A stretch of 64,000 nucleotides of DNA, from assembly GCA_036852015.1 (NCBI GenBank), contig JAANDG010000316.1:62001-126000 (forward strand), read 5' to 3'. The position numbers and the translations under genes were made by a program. Every line of letters starts with the position of its first letter. Position 1 is the stretch's first letter. The notes under the pieces are model-generated. The model had not been told where the DNA came from. It made no database searches and saw only the letters and a list, made by a program, of their open reading frames with translations. The stretch comes from Pelodera strongyloides (lineage: Eukaryota; Nematoda; Chromadorea; Rhabditida; Rhabditidae). This document shows positions 1 through 14,300 of this stretch, piece by piece.

Positions 1-83
1 TTAGGGAGTTAAAGTGACTTTGAATTGAACAAGTTCCATGTGTATGAAGTGCCAATATGTTGAAATTATTTCTAGTAGTGCAT

Positions 84-936
84 ATGGATAAAATGCCTAC
101 CCATAGGCCCATACGGTAAAAATGTAGAATACTACCCCAGTGTAGTATACTACCCAAATCGGGAATATACTACCCCACAACAAAGGGGTAGTATTTTTCC
201 GAAAAAATATTCTGCACAAATACTACCCCAAAAATGTAAAAATACTACCCCCAGTTACGAAAAATACCCCAGGTGATGGGGTAGTAAAACCCCTAAATGG
301 GGTAGTAAAACCCCTAAATGGGGTAGCATATTTCCCTAAAAATGGGGTAGTCAGGTAAAATGGAGGTAGCCAGTCCGCTCAGGTAAACTTTCACAACACT
401 ACCCCATTTTCGAAAAATACTAACACCAGTTGGAAAAATACTACCCCTATTTCGGTAGAACACTACCCCCGGAAAATTTTTGCAAAATACTACCCCAATA
501 TAAAGCAGATGGGGTAGTCATGTAAAATAGGTGGGGTAGTCATGTAAAATAGATGGGTTAGCCATGTAAAATAAGTGGGGTAGTCATGTAAATAAGTGGG
601 GTAGTCATGTAAAATAAGTGGGGTAGTCATGTATAATAGTTGGGGTAGCCATGTAAAATAGGTTGGGGACGTCATGTAAAATAGGTGGGGGTAGTCATGT
701 TTCATAATAATGGGGTAGTCATGTAAAATAATTGGGGGTAGTCATGTAAAATAAGTTCTTGGGTAGTCATGTAAAATAAGTTGGGGTTAGTATTCTACAA
801 TGGGGTAGTATATTTTCCGGGGTAGCACATTGCAGGGGTAGTACTTTCCCATGTGGTAGTATGTTTTATTTTGGTGTAGTATATTTGCAAAATGGGGTAG
901 TGTTTTCTACACTTCTACCGGCCCATACATAGCCAC
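84..936. mobile_element. CTACCCC/GGGGTAGT tract element, copy 1
   Basis: The left part carries many CTACCCC blocks and the right part many GGGGTAGT blocks, about 20-25 bp apart, separated by A/T-rich spacers. A direct series of about 22-bp units containing GGGGTAGTCATGTAAAATA runs through 510-780. The ends are imperfect inverted repeats: GGTAAAAATGTAGAATACTA on the left, and the reverse of AGTGTTTTCTACACTTCTACC on the right. It lies in the intron downstream of the last visible vab-8 exon. The overall plan is that of a foldback element with long subterminal repeats. Copy 2 is at 26605-27240. Confidence 0.6.
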
Positions 937-988
937 TACAGGCGTGGTAGTAATACAAAGGCTGCAGAAGAAGTACACTATAACTTAC

Positions 989-2324
989 AACATTCAAGTC
1001 GTTGGCAACTCTGGACAGTATTTCATGGGATCGAATCGAGTTCACGGAAGCTGCCATTGCACGGTCAAGATCTTCGTCAGATGTGCCTTCCTAAAACAAG
1101 TGGAGTAAGTAAGATATTGGATATCTGACTAGACTATATAGATAATTGACCAGCCAAGGCAGCCGTAAGATTGTAATAACATACGTTTATTCTTGATACA
1201 TACATTTTTGAGGCGTGACGGTAATTGTCCAAATCATTATTATCTATGCTACTATAGGCACCATATGCATATTTGTCCAGCTGAAGCAGCCCGTTAACAT
1301 TGAATCTGTTAATTCTTGCCTACAGTCGGAATTGCGCCTGGTGTTAGTTAGCTAACCCAGTCCTGTTTTCCTTGACCCAGTCATATTTTCCTGAGTTCTT
1401 TTTGATAAATTTTCATGGTGAAGTTTCTCCCACAAACCTTTTCAAAGATGCCCACATCATTAGACGATACTCTATTCAAGTTCTCCAAACTGAGTATCGA
1501 GAGTGGATGTTCTGCCAGGCCTTCCCTCTCTCTAGGGTCGCTTCGGGGTTGTTGGAGGGATCTTCTGAAAGCGGTAATAGATTAACACAAAATGTTAAAT
1601 CGGTTTGCGAAACTCATATTTGACAACTAAATTCATAAATATTGCTTGCTAAATTTCTGCCCCTGCTACACGGGACTTCAGTTGTTCAACATAATTTTTA
1701 CAAATCTCATGCAATACCGCCTTAAATAGCGCAAGCGGCGTCACCAAACATCACAAGATCAGAGTTCCAGTCAAAGTTTGAACTAACCGTTCGTTGGATC
1801 TGAGCGAGCTCTTCATAGACTCTTCGTCCATTTCGATGATGTCTTCTAGTGGAAGTCTTGGAGGAACCCATTTCTCTCTGAAATTATATTTTACAAATTA
1901 CATGCCGAAGACAAACATATCACCATGGATTATATACGTACCGTATTCAATTCGTGACAATACCCCATGATTACCATAATAAAGTGTATCTGAATGATCA
2001 TCATGCATAATTTATCGACGTGCATAAGACACATTCTCTCACCTCAAACATTCGCTAGTTCGAATCAAATCAGCAATGAAAACGGACAACAGTCCATCGG
2101 AAAATAGTGGACTTTCGGGGACTTTTGAATGAGACTTGGTACGATGAAGGGACATGGTCTCAGTGTCGACAGTCAAGAAGGGACTATATTATTAGCAGTT
2201 TTTTCAAGGAAAAGGACCGGCCAAGCTAGATTACATAGAGCTATCGGATGTCAGCGGGGAGTTGAACTATGAGGACATAGTCTAACCAGATGTTTCGGGT
2301 AAAAAGTGGGAAAAGGAAGAGAGG

Positions 2325-2358
<34 letters not shown>

Positions 2359-5300
2359 AGGAGGGGAGAAAGAGAGGGAGAAAGAGAGAGGAGAATGAGA
2401 TAAAGAGGGATAAGCTCGGCATGAGGTGATGAGAAAAACGATAATCACTGTAAAATAATAGATGTGGCGATGAACAGCGGTTACAAGTTGATTAATGATT
2501 GTGGATTGTCAATTGATAAATGCTGGGGTTTCTGTTAACTGAGGGGGGGGGGGGGTAATGATAGGATAAGCAATGTTATACAATTTATAGGGAGTGAGAA
2601 GACAGCTGGACTTTTAGATGAACATTTGCAGTGTGAGAGTGGAAGAGAAGAAAAGAAAAGAAATGTTAGCTAGGCTAGATGGAAATACAATACCGGAACT
2701 AGAACTAGAGAAAATAAGTATACTTCCACTCCTCCACAAATGACGAAATGAAAAGGAACAAGTGGGTTTTTGTGGAGGGAATATGATGGATGATCAGCTA
2801 AAGTGACATTAACAAATGTTCTTTGTCCACTACTTTAGAGAAGGAAAACCTTTCAAGACCATGCAATTGGCAACATATTTCAATAATTAATTGGCAACAT
2901 ATTTCAAAAATTACAACAATTTCAATACTGAACAAACTAGTCAGGTTTAACATCCGGATTGCAGGGCCTCCCTTATAGAAAGTGCAGTTTGCTGGACTGC
3001 AGAAGGAGGGTTTCCAAAGATAAAGGCCTTTTTCTGATGGAATGGGTGGGCAGCTCTTCTAACTACACAGCTCTTCCCCCAACTAGGTGATGTTCTTACC
3101 AGCCGGTTGGTGCAACTAGCCTCGCAAGGGTATTGAAACCGCTCGGTTCCCGCGGAGCAATTGTACACCACCGCAATGGTACCTACACCAGTGCAAGTAG
3201 GAGATATTAAAGGGACAGGCCCATCAAAGTAAACCTATATTTACGATACGTTCATAATGACTATCAAGCATTTTTATTACAATACATACAAACTAAATTT
3301 CACATTTATTTGCCATGGATAACTTTTTTACGATGCGCTCAGCTTAAGTGTATACCATAAAGCCGCAAATATCCTTGTCGTCTATGCAAATTTATCGTGA
3401 AATTATAATGCGATTAAAATTTGCATATATAGCTTTGAAATCTGCAGTTTTATGGTATACATATGCGTTGAGCGCATTGGAAAAAAGTTTTCCAGGGCGA
3501 ATAATGGTGAAATTTAGTTTGTATATATTGTACTAAAAATGCTTGATAGTCATTATGAACGTATCGTAAATATAGGTTTATTTTGATGGGCCTGTCCCTT
3601 TAAGACTAAAATCATCTCAAAATTGAGCTCACATTATGACGATCTCATAATCCACTACATCTACATATTATTAACTAATTTTTTATTTATGGAATACATT
3701 CATGTTATATTTGCAAAAAATGTCTTTATAACTTTTGTATAATATTCCATCTTCTAACACCAGACAATGCATTCCAGTAATTGTGATGCAAAAGTGACGC
3801 ATGGTTCAAGGGATACAGTCTTGCTCACAGTAATGAATGCGGGTTCGACCCCCTAGATCACTGCTTTACCCAAATTTTCAGAACATATAATCTAGAAAAT
3901 ATATGCTGATTGTCTCTTTTATATGATGGAAAGTTTTTTCAGCAAATTCACTTGAATAAATTGCAAAAAACTTGCATTTTAACTTGAAAGATTTCATTAC
4001 ACACGGGGAAAATGATTGATTGTAAATTATTCAATTTTCTAAAAAGGTATTGGGTACTGTGTTTTTTATTACGTAGGAAAAAAGTAAGTGGGTCTTGGAT
4101 TGACAATTTTGGATTGACACAATATTTACAATGTCAAAGACATTGTGGGGATCGCCGTGAATAGTACCTATTGAAGTCACTCTCCGATGTTCGTTTTCAT
4201 TATTGAAGATTATTTAAAAGTACTGACCTACTGACGCTTTTAAAATTGTACATTGGCGAAACTCGGATGGTGCGCCGCGGCGAAACCCTGGTGGTAGGGA
4301 TTTGGCCAATTGTACTCCGCACCGCATAACCGCATGACCGCATAGACACCGCATGGAAACCGCACGTGTTTACCAAACACCGCGCGGACACCGCATAATG
4401 TAGGCGGACACCGCACAGACACCGCGCGAAGTCGAACCAATCATATACCGCGAAATTCTACACCGTGATTAAGATAATGTGCTCCACATGTCTATTTTCT
4501 GCGGGAATTATATAATTTAGAGTATTTGTTTTATTTACCCTATTATATACTTCGAACCACGACTGTGAGATGTGTCCCCTGGAAAATGAAGAGATCCAAT
4601 TAAGCTCAAGTCTAACCACCAATTGAACGATTAGCCATATGAGCCAGTATTCTCTTGTTGGATGACCTACCAGTGAGTGAAAAACGATGTCGTGGTTCGA
4701 AGTAAATGTAGTGTGGTAAAGTAAACAGTTTTCGATGCAGAAATTCCGATGGTAAAGTACTATACTCTAAATTAACAAACAACCTGTACTCTAAATTATA
4801 TAAATCTCGCAGAAAATAGATATGTGGAGCACATTATCTTAATCACAGCGTAGAATTTCGCGGTATATGATTGGTTCGACTTCGCGCGGTGTCTGTGCGG
4901 TGTCCGCCTACATTATGCGGTGTCCGCGCGGTGTTTGGTAAACTCGTGCGGTTTCCGTGCGGTGTTTGACCGCACGCGGTGCCCATGCGGTGTCTATGCG
5001 GTCATGCGGTTATGCGGTGCGGAGTACAATTGGCCAGGGATTTCGCGCGGAATAATTAGGCGCGACAATTTTGCGAAAATTCACATAGATCCAGCTAAAA
5101 AGGTGCGCTACATCGTCTCATTTTCGTCAGGTTACAGGGGTGCGTGCTCAACAGTGCACTCGCAAACACCTGGCGAGAGTCTGGAGAGACATGAACGAGG
5201 TGAGCGGCGACATATAAGCGCACCTGATTTTTTTTCGCCGCGCACCATCTGAGGTTGGCAGTGTAGCCTTTTTATTCCAAACAAGATATTCTCACCTGTC

Positions 5301-8300
5301 TGTTTCTCTCTCAATATCTCCATCTCCGCACTGTATGGCTGTATCTGCTCTCTCAGATTCATGCCCGTCCATCCAAGTCATTATCGCTTTTCTCTTCTCT
5401 TCGTCCAAGTTTTGTCTGTAAGAGAGTACTGTAGCTCAGGGACATACAGTTTTACAACACGCATACCACATAATACCGTAACCTAGAGTAGGCACCAGTG
5501 CATCATTCTAACAAGACCTAATAAGTAGCTAGAACAGGATTAACTGGACAAGACAAGAAGTGCGAAATAGTTGTAAGTATGTATGTTCTAATCGAATAAT
5601 GAAGGAGTCAAAGCGTATGCATACACACCAATCCACTGTATGTGTGTGCTGTCATTATATATTCGAGGACAAACAAATATGTGCAAACAAGAGAAACAAG
5701 AATAAGCAGGGCCAACGACAAGCGCTTTGTCTATTATTTATATTTCCTCCTGATAATAAGCTTTAGGGCATATTAGAAAATTGGGGTAAAATATAAATCT
5801 ACCGTAAATCTAAGTACCTAGACTTCGACCGTTTAGCAGGCAACGCAATAGTCACTCCAAAATCACCCCTGTCCTCGGAGCAAACACCGCCAAAAGCAAC
5901 GAACTCCTAGAAGGAAAATAAGTCATTTAACCTAACCTAACCATCTTAACAATTGTTATGTTAACCTTAAGCTTTAAGGTTATTTAAGAATCAAGCTTAA
6001 TAATTTACTTTATTCGCATAGAACCACAGTGGCAATAAACTCTACCTCAAACGATGTCGGGTGTGATGTTGATGGACTACACAAATCATCATATAAACGA
6101 GAGATCGGGGAGAAGAACGGCGTGTGGTTCTAAATGAAATGAAAAATTAAACTTTGTAACGAATTAAGGACAGAAACGCTACTATATATGGTGTTTTCAG
6201 CTTACAAGTAGTAGGTTGTGATCTCCTTTACATCTGCTCACTAAATCAAAAGGTCTTCAGAGTCTACGTATCATTATCATTCAGCCGTATAATGATGCAC
6301 CGCTTGAGAATCTGTATGGGTTTTAAGATATGCTCAAAATAGCATTTGCTTCTCTTCTATTCTTCCACCTTTCGACCATATATGTTTAATTTTTTTATAT
6401 AAAATAAATGAAGAGTTTATCCTACCTTCATAAGCGGTGGTATGGAAGAGACAGTTCTCCCTCCGGAGGACCCAGTCGATACGAGAGTGCATACGGATGA
6501 CTGAGACGGAGGACGACGAGCCGGAGAACTGAAATACAGTAATTAGCGTTTATTGCAATTAAGTAATTAGTGTTGTTTACAACATCAGAAATAGTAAATA
6601 ATGAAATGTAAAAGAAGTCAAGTTCAATCATTAATCGTTGCCTTTGGAGGGAATTTATTTATTGTTTTCCCAAAGAGCGGTTTCCAATCGTAAATGATGA
6701 TATACAAAATTCATACATACGTATAACATTCAAGCGTTGTTTGTTACGAAACTTGAATCTCTTATAAAAAAATTTCACACATATAGAAAAGGAAAAAGCT
6801 GGGCTAAGAATAAAATTAAGAAAATAAAATCTATTGTACGGTATGTCTGCCTGGATGGTCCTATTCTATATTGACAAAATACATTATAAATTAATAAAGC
6901 ATGCAATTCATTCGTGGTAATGGACATACGTGTTCTTATGTAGTTTTATTAATTTATATCGCGACTGTAAAATTTCCCTGACACTCAGCAATTTATTGTT
7001 TTCTGTTCCCATTAATGACATGTGGCTCAAAGGTTACAGTCATGATTCATGCTAAATGCAATGATCGAGAGTTCGGTCCCGACTACTGTCTCATCCAAAT
7101 GATCAAAACACCCGGACATAATGTTCTGGCTGACTACTGCTTCGACGAGATGATGGAAAGATCTTTTTTAGAATACGTTCACTTAAATAAATTACAAATA
7201 ACTCCCGGGTTGATTACATTTATGCGTGGAGATTTATCTTATTTGTGTCTGATATGTAGATTTTTATTTTACCTTTTATTGCCATATAAAAGCCACTTCC
7301 CTCACATAGCTAATATATTATTTATTTGCTGGTTGAGAAATCATGTACACAATCAGGTACAGATATCATATTCCAAGGAAACGAATTTATAACCAAAGAA
7401 ATAACGAAGTAAAAAATACGTCCAATTATAGGAAAGCTACTATAAATAGTAGTACTGTGAGCATTTCCTGTGTCGTAGAATATTTCAGGCACAAAACGGA
7501 ACTCACCTACGGCAGACTCGCAAACCACGCACCACTCCCCTTTAAAAAAAACGCCTAACGTACCTTTGAATTCTGGTAGATGGTCCAAGAAAGATGACAG
7601 TTTCGGGTGCAGATTGTTCAGATGAAGATTCTACTTCCGACCGAATACGGCGAGGGGAGCCAGAAGAAAGAGAGGAGCCATCGCCGAGTGACTGCAAATA
7701 TATCTGGGTATTTGAAAAGAATTCAATGAATGAGTATACATATTAAGCATTTCCTACTAAAGCGTGCAAGACAAGAGGGAGAGGGAGGGAGAGGGAGGGA
7801 GAGGGAGGGAGAGAGAGAGAATAGAGAAAGAAAAAGAAAGTGTATACGTATGTGCAGATGCACTGCAAAATGCGCGAAAAGCGGATGAATTTGCATATAA
7901 TATATTGCGACCTCCTGAAAAGGGACAGACAGACATGATGGATTGGACATATCAAAAAGGGCCACAGACTTAGCATTACTGATTCGGATTAGTTTCCGAA
8001 ACAAGAGAAAACAAAAACAAAACAAAAATAAATAAGAACTATCTTAATATAAAGAACTGTGACGTGTGAGATTCAGCTTGTTAAGCGAGTTACTTACTTC
8101 CTAGGGTAAGTAGAGGTTCAAGAACCACCATGTAGAATATGTTTCGGTTATAAATATGTGTCGAAGTCTGAGCTAGATTACAATTTCTTCAATTTACCTT
8201 GATTTTCCTGTTCGGTTTCCGTGTTCTCTGCAGTTTCGATGCCAATTGCAGCATGTTTTCGTTTTCGTCCGTTTTCTCAGTGAAGGTGCACAGGAGAATT

Positions 8301-11300
8301 GAATTCTTCGAAGGAGCGAGAGACGATTTCAGCAGGAGACACAGAACATTATCCCTCAATTAGTAAGCGATTACAAAATGCATAAATAGCTCTACAAAAT
8401 ACTTCTGAAAATAGTTTGAATTCAAACTGAGACGCCATGAAATCATTGACACTGGCATCATAAGTCATAAACATAGCACCAAATATAGTTCCTCCGCTAA
8501 CACACACATACACTATAGATTTAACTTTAGAGCGGTATAATGCCCCGTTTTTGAACCGCATGTTGAATAACTATTCCCATGCATGCATTATTTGTATAAG
8601 TATGATTAATAAGTTAGAACACAAAATACAAACGAATGCAGTTGACTAACATACATTTCAAAAACCGGGTGTTATATCGCTCTAACGTTTAAGAAAACCC
8701 ATTTCTACCGGTCCCTCTTAGTCATCCAAGTTCCCAGTTTGTTTCGATATTCCCCTATTCTTCACTGACTTTCTTGTTGTCTTTCTCCGAGGTATTCCAT
8801 TAAAATTCCCCCGAGGAAATGCGAAAACTCTCTGGTTGAGGCCTTGGCCTTCAGACAATGCTTTACTGGTCCCATAAGGAAACAACTTCAAAAAGATTCC
8901 CTACGACCTAATAGAAACTATTTTGTCTTGATAAATCACCCACTAGACTGTCACAGGAAAAGGTCGAAATATTTAGCTCTTTCGTTATTGGTGCAATTAA
9001 TTAGAGGTCAATTTCGTTACATTAATGAAAATAATGCATTTATGCAATAATAATACATGTTGTAAGTACAACTTTGTCTGCTCATGAAAATGAACCATTT
9101 TGAATTCTAATGGAAACTGCTGATAGATATAGATAAAACCGTAGAAGACTTACTTAAGGTTCTTACATTACATGGGAATGAAAAGAATCAATAAGTGAAA
9201 GTTGCTATTCGTCAGCTTTACTTCAATGTACTGTTAACTCGTCTTCCCTATTCTCTACGTATACAAAAAAGTCCCTCGGTGGAAAAAGTAAAAAAAAAAA
9301 AGTGAATGTGCATCTGTGGCGGCTAGATCAAAGAAATATCAATGGTTTCGGAAGGGATTAAAGAGAAAGAGAAATAGAAGAGAGAAGATAAATGTAGAGA
9401 AAATAAGGAGAGAGGAAGAGAGGGAACATTTCAAATCACATATAATACATGATGAATTGCATATGGTCATCGCCACCATGACCCACTACTCTGGACAGAT
9501 ATGTTTTGTCTATGCTAATTAGGGTCAAACGACTGGCTACTTGCACACAACTAGGGTTTCAGTAAAGGTAAAGGAAAGGTGAGCTAGTAGTATCCACTAT
9601 AGGCATGTTTTACGAACATCGATAAGAAAGAAGCTTACAAGAAGTTTTTTGATGAAATTTAAGTAGACCTATAGATCAGTAGATTATATAAAGGTTTATT
9701 GAGGATATGCAAGGTTGAGACATTACAAGACAAAGCTTTGCGTTCGTAGTTCGTAGTTCTCTCTCTACTTTTCTTGTTCGCCCGAGCTCTCTTTCTCTAT
9801 CTCTCCTAACACTCGCGGTAAATTTCATAACTACTTTAGTTAACTAATTTAACCAATCAACAATTTTTTTTTAGTGCATCAACTAACCTCGATGGGAGAT
9901 GTTTCTGTCCCTGATATAGTGCAAGAAGCATATTTCCTATCACAGGCATCGTCAGTTCACCCTGGAAAAGATTACACAGTTAGGTACGCCGGAAATGTCA
10001 TTTATATACTACTTAAAAGCATAGAACTTTTTATTCCTGCAATAGGAAATTTCCTACAGTTTGCTCAATCTGCAGTACAACAAAACAGCTTGCCAACTTT
10101 TGAACATAGCCTCTAAATGTGTACAGAAACAGCCCTCGAAATACAGCAAGCAAGGTGCCGACAATTAATTAAATAAATGAAAAAACGATAAAAACTCACT
10201 CTTTGTGAATTCCTTTCACCAATTCCCAGGTCGATCTATAAAAAGTAAAGTAAGTAATTGTATGCAAACAAAAAGTAAATTCTAACAGAAGTTGTGTAAC
10301 GAGTTAATGATTGCACATCATGCTCCATGTAACTGTCATACATAAATGAAAAACGAAATGAACAAACATCGGAGGGTTACTTTACGTTCATATCATATAT
10401 ATTAAATTATGCTAACTTTCTCAGGCGGTATTTTACTGAACTTTTCCATCTCGGAATGTACAGTTAAAGGGATGGGTTCACTACAAAATCACCTTGTTTT
10501 TATGCTTTACTTTGATTGTACAAAGGAAAACTTAAACTAAGAGCATAAAAAATATTCTTTGAATTATTCCCTAGGGAAGATATTAGGTAAAAAAGGTGAG
10601 TATTGATCTTTTTCCGATAAAGTTGTACTGCAAGATAAACTAAGGAAGCTAAGAGATATGGCTGAAACACACTGTTTTGAGCAAAATAAACTGTAGTCTT
10701 CATCGTTTATTTCACATAAAACAATGAAAAAACAGTGTGTTTCAGCCATATATCTTAGCTTCCTTAGTTTATCTTGCAGTACAACTTTATCGGAAAAAGA
10801 TCAATACTCACCTTTTTTACCTAATATCTGCCCTAGGGAATAATTCAAGGAATATTTTTTATGCTCTTTGTTTAAGTTTTCCTTTGTACAATCAAAGTAA
10901 AGCATAAAAACAAGGTGATTTTGTAGTGAACCCATCCCTTTAAGAAATAGCATGGAACGGCGGAGATCGAGACAATTCCGAGTTGGGATTCCGAGATAAA
11001 AAAGTTCAGTTAAAATACCGCCACATTGCCAGGTGAAGAAAGACATCACAGAGGAATTTAAAACACCGTTTAAAACCCACAATGCTTAATTTGTTCTTCG
11101 AACTTTCCTGAAAGTTTTTGAATGTAAGATTGATAAAGCATGGATTAAATTAAACTTATATTTAAGTAAAATATTCCTACAATGGCTAATCGGCTCTTTC
11201 CACCGCTTTGCACTCCATCCGCACCCCCACGGAACCCATACAAGTGTATGTTGAAGAAGAGATGATTGACTCGGTGACACTCCTCATCTTCTGAAAAAGC

Positions 11301-14300
11301 TAGTCTTAAAGTGGTATGGCATATGGTTTCGCAAAGATGGCACAGAAAGGAACGCAGTTCGCCACACTCACACGAAAAGTGGTGCTAAGGTCCAAACCCT
11401 CTTCATATGTCGCGTGCAGTATGCATGAGAATTTCCTCAGTTTTCTAAACCTCTTTTCTAGTCACAAAACAATTTCAAGGGCAAAAATCATGCATTGCCT
11501 GAATTTCCCCAATATTCATCACGTATACCCTAGCCTAAAGGATACTTGTGGTGTCTCAGCCACTTCACTGTCTCATTTCCGGTCCGTTTGCGGGTTCTTT
11601 TCTAAAGAGCGCTCTCTTCCCCCGACCACAAAAGGAGATAGATGTCACTGGATTACCGTGGATTCAATCATTTAGCTTCCTTTCTGAGTAGATGTTTAAT
11701 TTATTTACGCTAATGGAATATTGAACGGGGAATAATGAAATATATTCGACCATTTAACATTTATCCAATGGTGATCTACATACAGACGTGCATGAGGTTC
11801 TGTGAACAATCTATTACGGTGTAGCTATATCAGTAATCTAGCAATCCTTGATGAAACAGCAACTAAATTTAACTCACCAATAGTTCTATAGTCTACCACC
11901 GTATTTAAGTAGAAGAGCGCTTGGTCGACGGACTCCACACGGATCTGTAGTAAAAATGAATGAAGGGTCAACAAGTAAAAAAATATAAATTATAAATGAG
12001 TTGAAAATAATATGTAAAGTAAATCCAATCCCCTACCTCGCTCTCTCCTTCTACAAAGGTGCCAGTTTGTGGGTCATCCACAACACGGAGACTATGCCGA
12101 CGGTTGTCTAAACATTTATACATTTAAATACAAAATTGGCGCTAAATTCATTTTGAAATTTATCTTGCTTAAAAGGTATAATAACCTGGATTAAAATGCG
12201 TGAGTAGATCCACTAATTGATTGTCCCTTTGCGAATAGTGAAGAGCGGAAATTCTAAATAAAAATTTCTTATTTTGGAGAAACGTCCACGATAGGAGTGA
12301 TAAGAAATATAAAAATCTTTCTACTAAAGAAACATCTATGACCCTCTTGTATACACATCAATTGTGTGTTGGGAGAGCAGTGGGAGCATGTAAATTCAAT
12401 GAACTCGTTAGTTGATTCCGTGCCCCGAAGGAGGACTCCCAAATACGGGCACAGACACCCCCAATGAGAGAAATTGACCTCACCAATGGGGAATGAAATT
12501 TCCCCCTTTATCTTGTAACATGTATCATCTATCTTGTAACTTGTATACATGTGTTTAAAGGACCAGGCCAGGCTCTTGAAAAAGGTAAATCGTATACATA
12601 TAAGGAAAAAATGGCTCATTTTCTGGAGTTTTTAGCTGATACTTTGAGATTGGCTCGTTTTTTTCCAGTTTTGTTTGGTTAAATGATAAACGGATTTTGA
12701 GAAGTTTCACAGTGGCTGTCCCTTTAATTTAATTGAACTGGACCATATTTTATTATTGCAACTACAATAAGTATGATGCAAGGTCACATATACTCACGAG
12801 TAAGTACTAACAATAAGAATTCTGATAATTCTCCCTACCTGACATGATATCTATAATCCGGCTTCTTCGTTGCATATTCTTCCAAAAGTCTGAATGTCCA
12901 TGCCAAAGTTGTTTGAAAAAGACCGTGACTGCTCCCGGATGGCTCATATAGACAACTTTCCTTGCCTGAAAATGAATACTTAAAATAATTGGAACCACAA
13001 ATAAGGATAACCGAATTCCAAAGCACATAAATTGTCAGTCGCTAGATTTTCACAGGTAGATCCTTACTACTACTGCTGTAGTACGTAGCCAGTTATATTT
13101 CCTAATTGCGCTAAAACCCCTTTTCATTTCCCACTTGCTTCACTCCCATCTACCTGTGCTCTTCCTAACTTTAATTGAGACAAATTGACTCAATTAATTG
13201 AACTTCGGGATTTCAGAACATTTGTTACAAATTGTTTATTGCAAGGGGAAAAGCAGCCCGGTCAGTGTTGTGTAATGGCATCTAATGATCCAATGGCGAG
13301 AAAATGTTTGGACTCTTTGACATTGAGTAGATTGATTAGCGAAGACGATTAAATTAGAGGACACCTACACTGATTGGTACCCGGGAAGATATAGGGAATA
13401 GGGCTTTACAAACGTGGGAAGTCTACTATATGTTTCAGGTTTGCTAGAATGGTAGGCTATGCTGTCGTTAGATTACTACAAAAAAAAATAGCATACATAT
13501 TGTACCTTCTTTACATAACTAATGGCGTAAGGCCTTAGTTCTTGAAGACGCATTTCTCACAAAAGAAAATTTCACGGCTAAAGTGCGAAACAATCATGAG
13601 ATCGCTCGCTTCCCTTTCATGATACTTCAAAGCTCTTTAATAGACCGGTAAGAGCTACCCGATACCCTTTTCAGTTGAGAATTGCGTAATCGCACTCGGA
13701 TTTGCATACGAACACCGCCGCTCAGTTGGGGTCACACCCTAATTGGGAGAGATGATTGGTGGGGTAATTGCAGCCAGCCGACACCAATATTAGAGCTATT
13801 ATTTTATGTTACGCAAGAATCAGTCGGGATAATTTGGACAACATATATGGGTGTTCACACGTACAAAACTGAGAGAAGCACATTATGAAATGGAACTAGA
13901 TCATCAAATATGCTACAGTACAATCAACACTACAAAGTAAGAATACAGTACCTTTTGAATAAGCTCCGAATGCGACTAAAGAAGAGTCAACTCCTGAGAA
14001 AAGTGAATGGAGAAGTTCTGGGACGATATTGGCGCAGATCTCTTCCTGAAAATATAAACTGTCACATAAACACCAGTAATTCTATGATAAAGACCTAACC
14101 ATGAGTACATGCTTTACGTTCAAACAGTAAACCTTTGACAACAACGCCATGGATTTTGAAATAAGGTACATACAATGGTATGCCTTACCTGCGTAGTTTG
14201 CACACCGTAAATAGTGTCAAAGGCGTTTTTCGAATAAATCTTCGATGCTTTATCCACTGTAAGCTGAGTAGTTCCCTCAGAATGGCTGATTCTTCCACCT

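Noticed and set aside
490..705. ORF with repeated DYPTYFTWL-like peptides
   Set aside because: It is the translation of the GGGGTAGTCATGTAAAATA tandem series; period and spacers vary and there are no splice or start signals.
510..790. Possible CRISPR-like array of regular repeats
   Set aside because: The spacers are nearly identical to each other and short, and the genome is eukaryotic.
7764..8025. ORFs across GA-rich tracts (also near 2251, 19361, 25278, 25806)
   Set aside because: They are Ser/Leu or Arg/Glu-rich translations of microsatellites.
9874..10116. Plus-strand 80-codon ORF
   Set aside because: It lies antisense to the vab-8 exon 9888-9961, whose minus-strand reading joins its neighbours in frame and fits the kinesin fold.
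11316..11675. Plus-strand 119-codon ORF
   Set aside because: It is inside a vab-8 intron, has no recognisable motif and no splice context; length alone is not enough.
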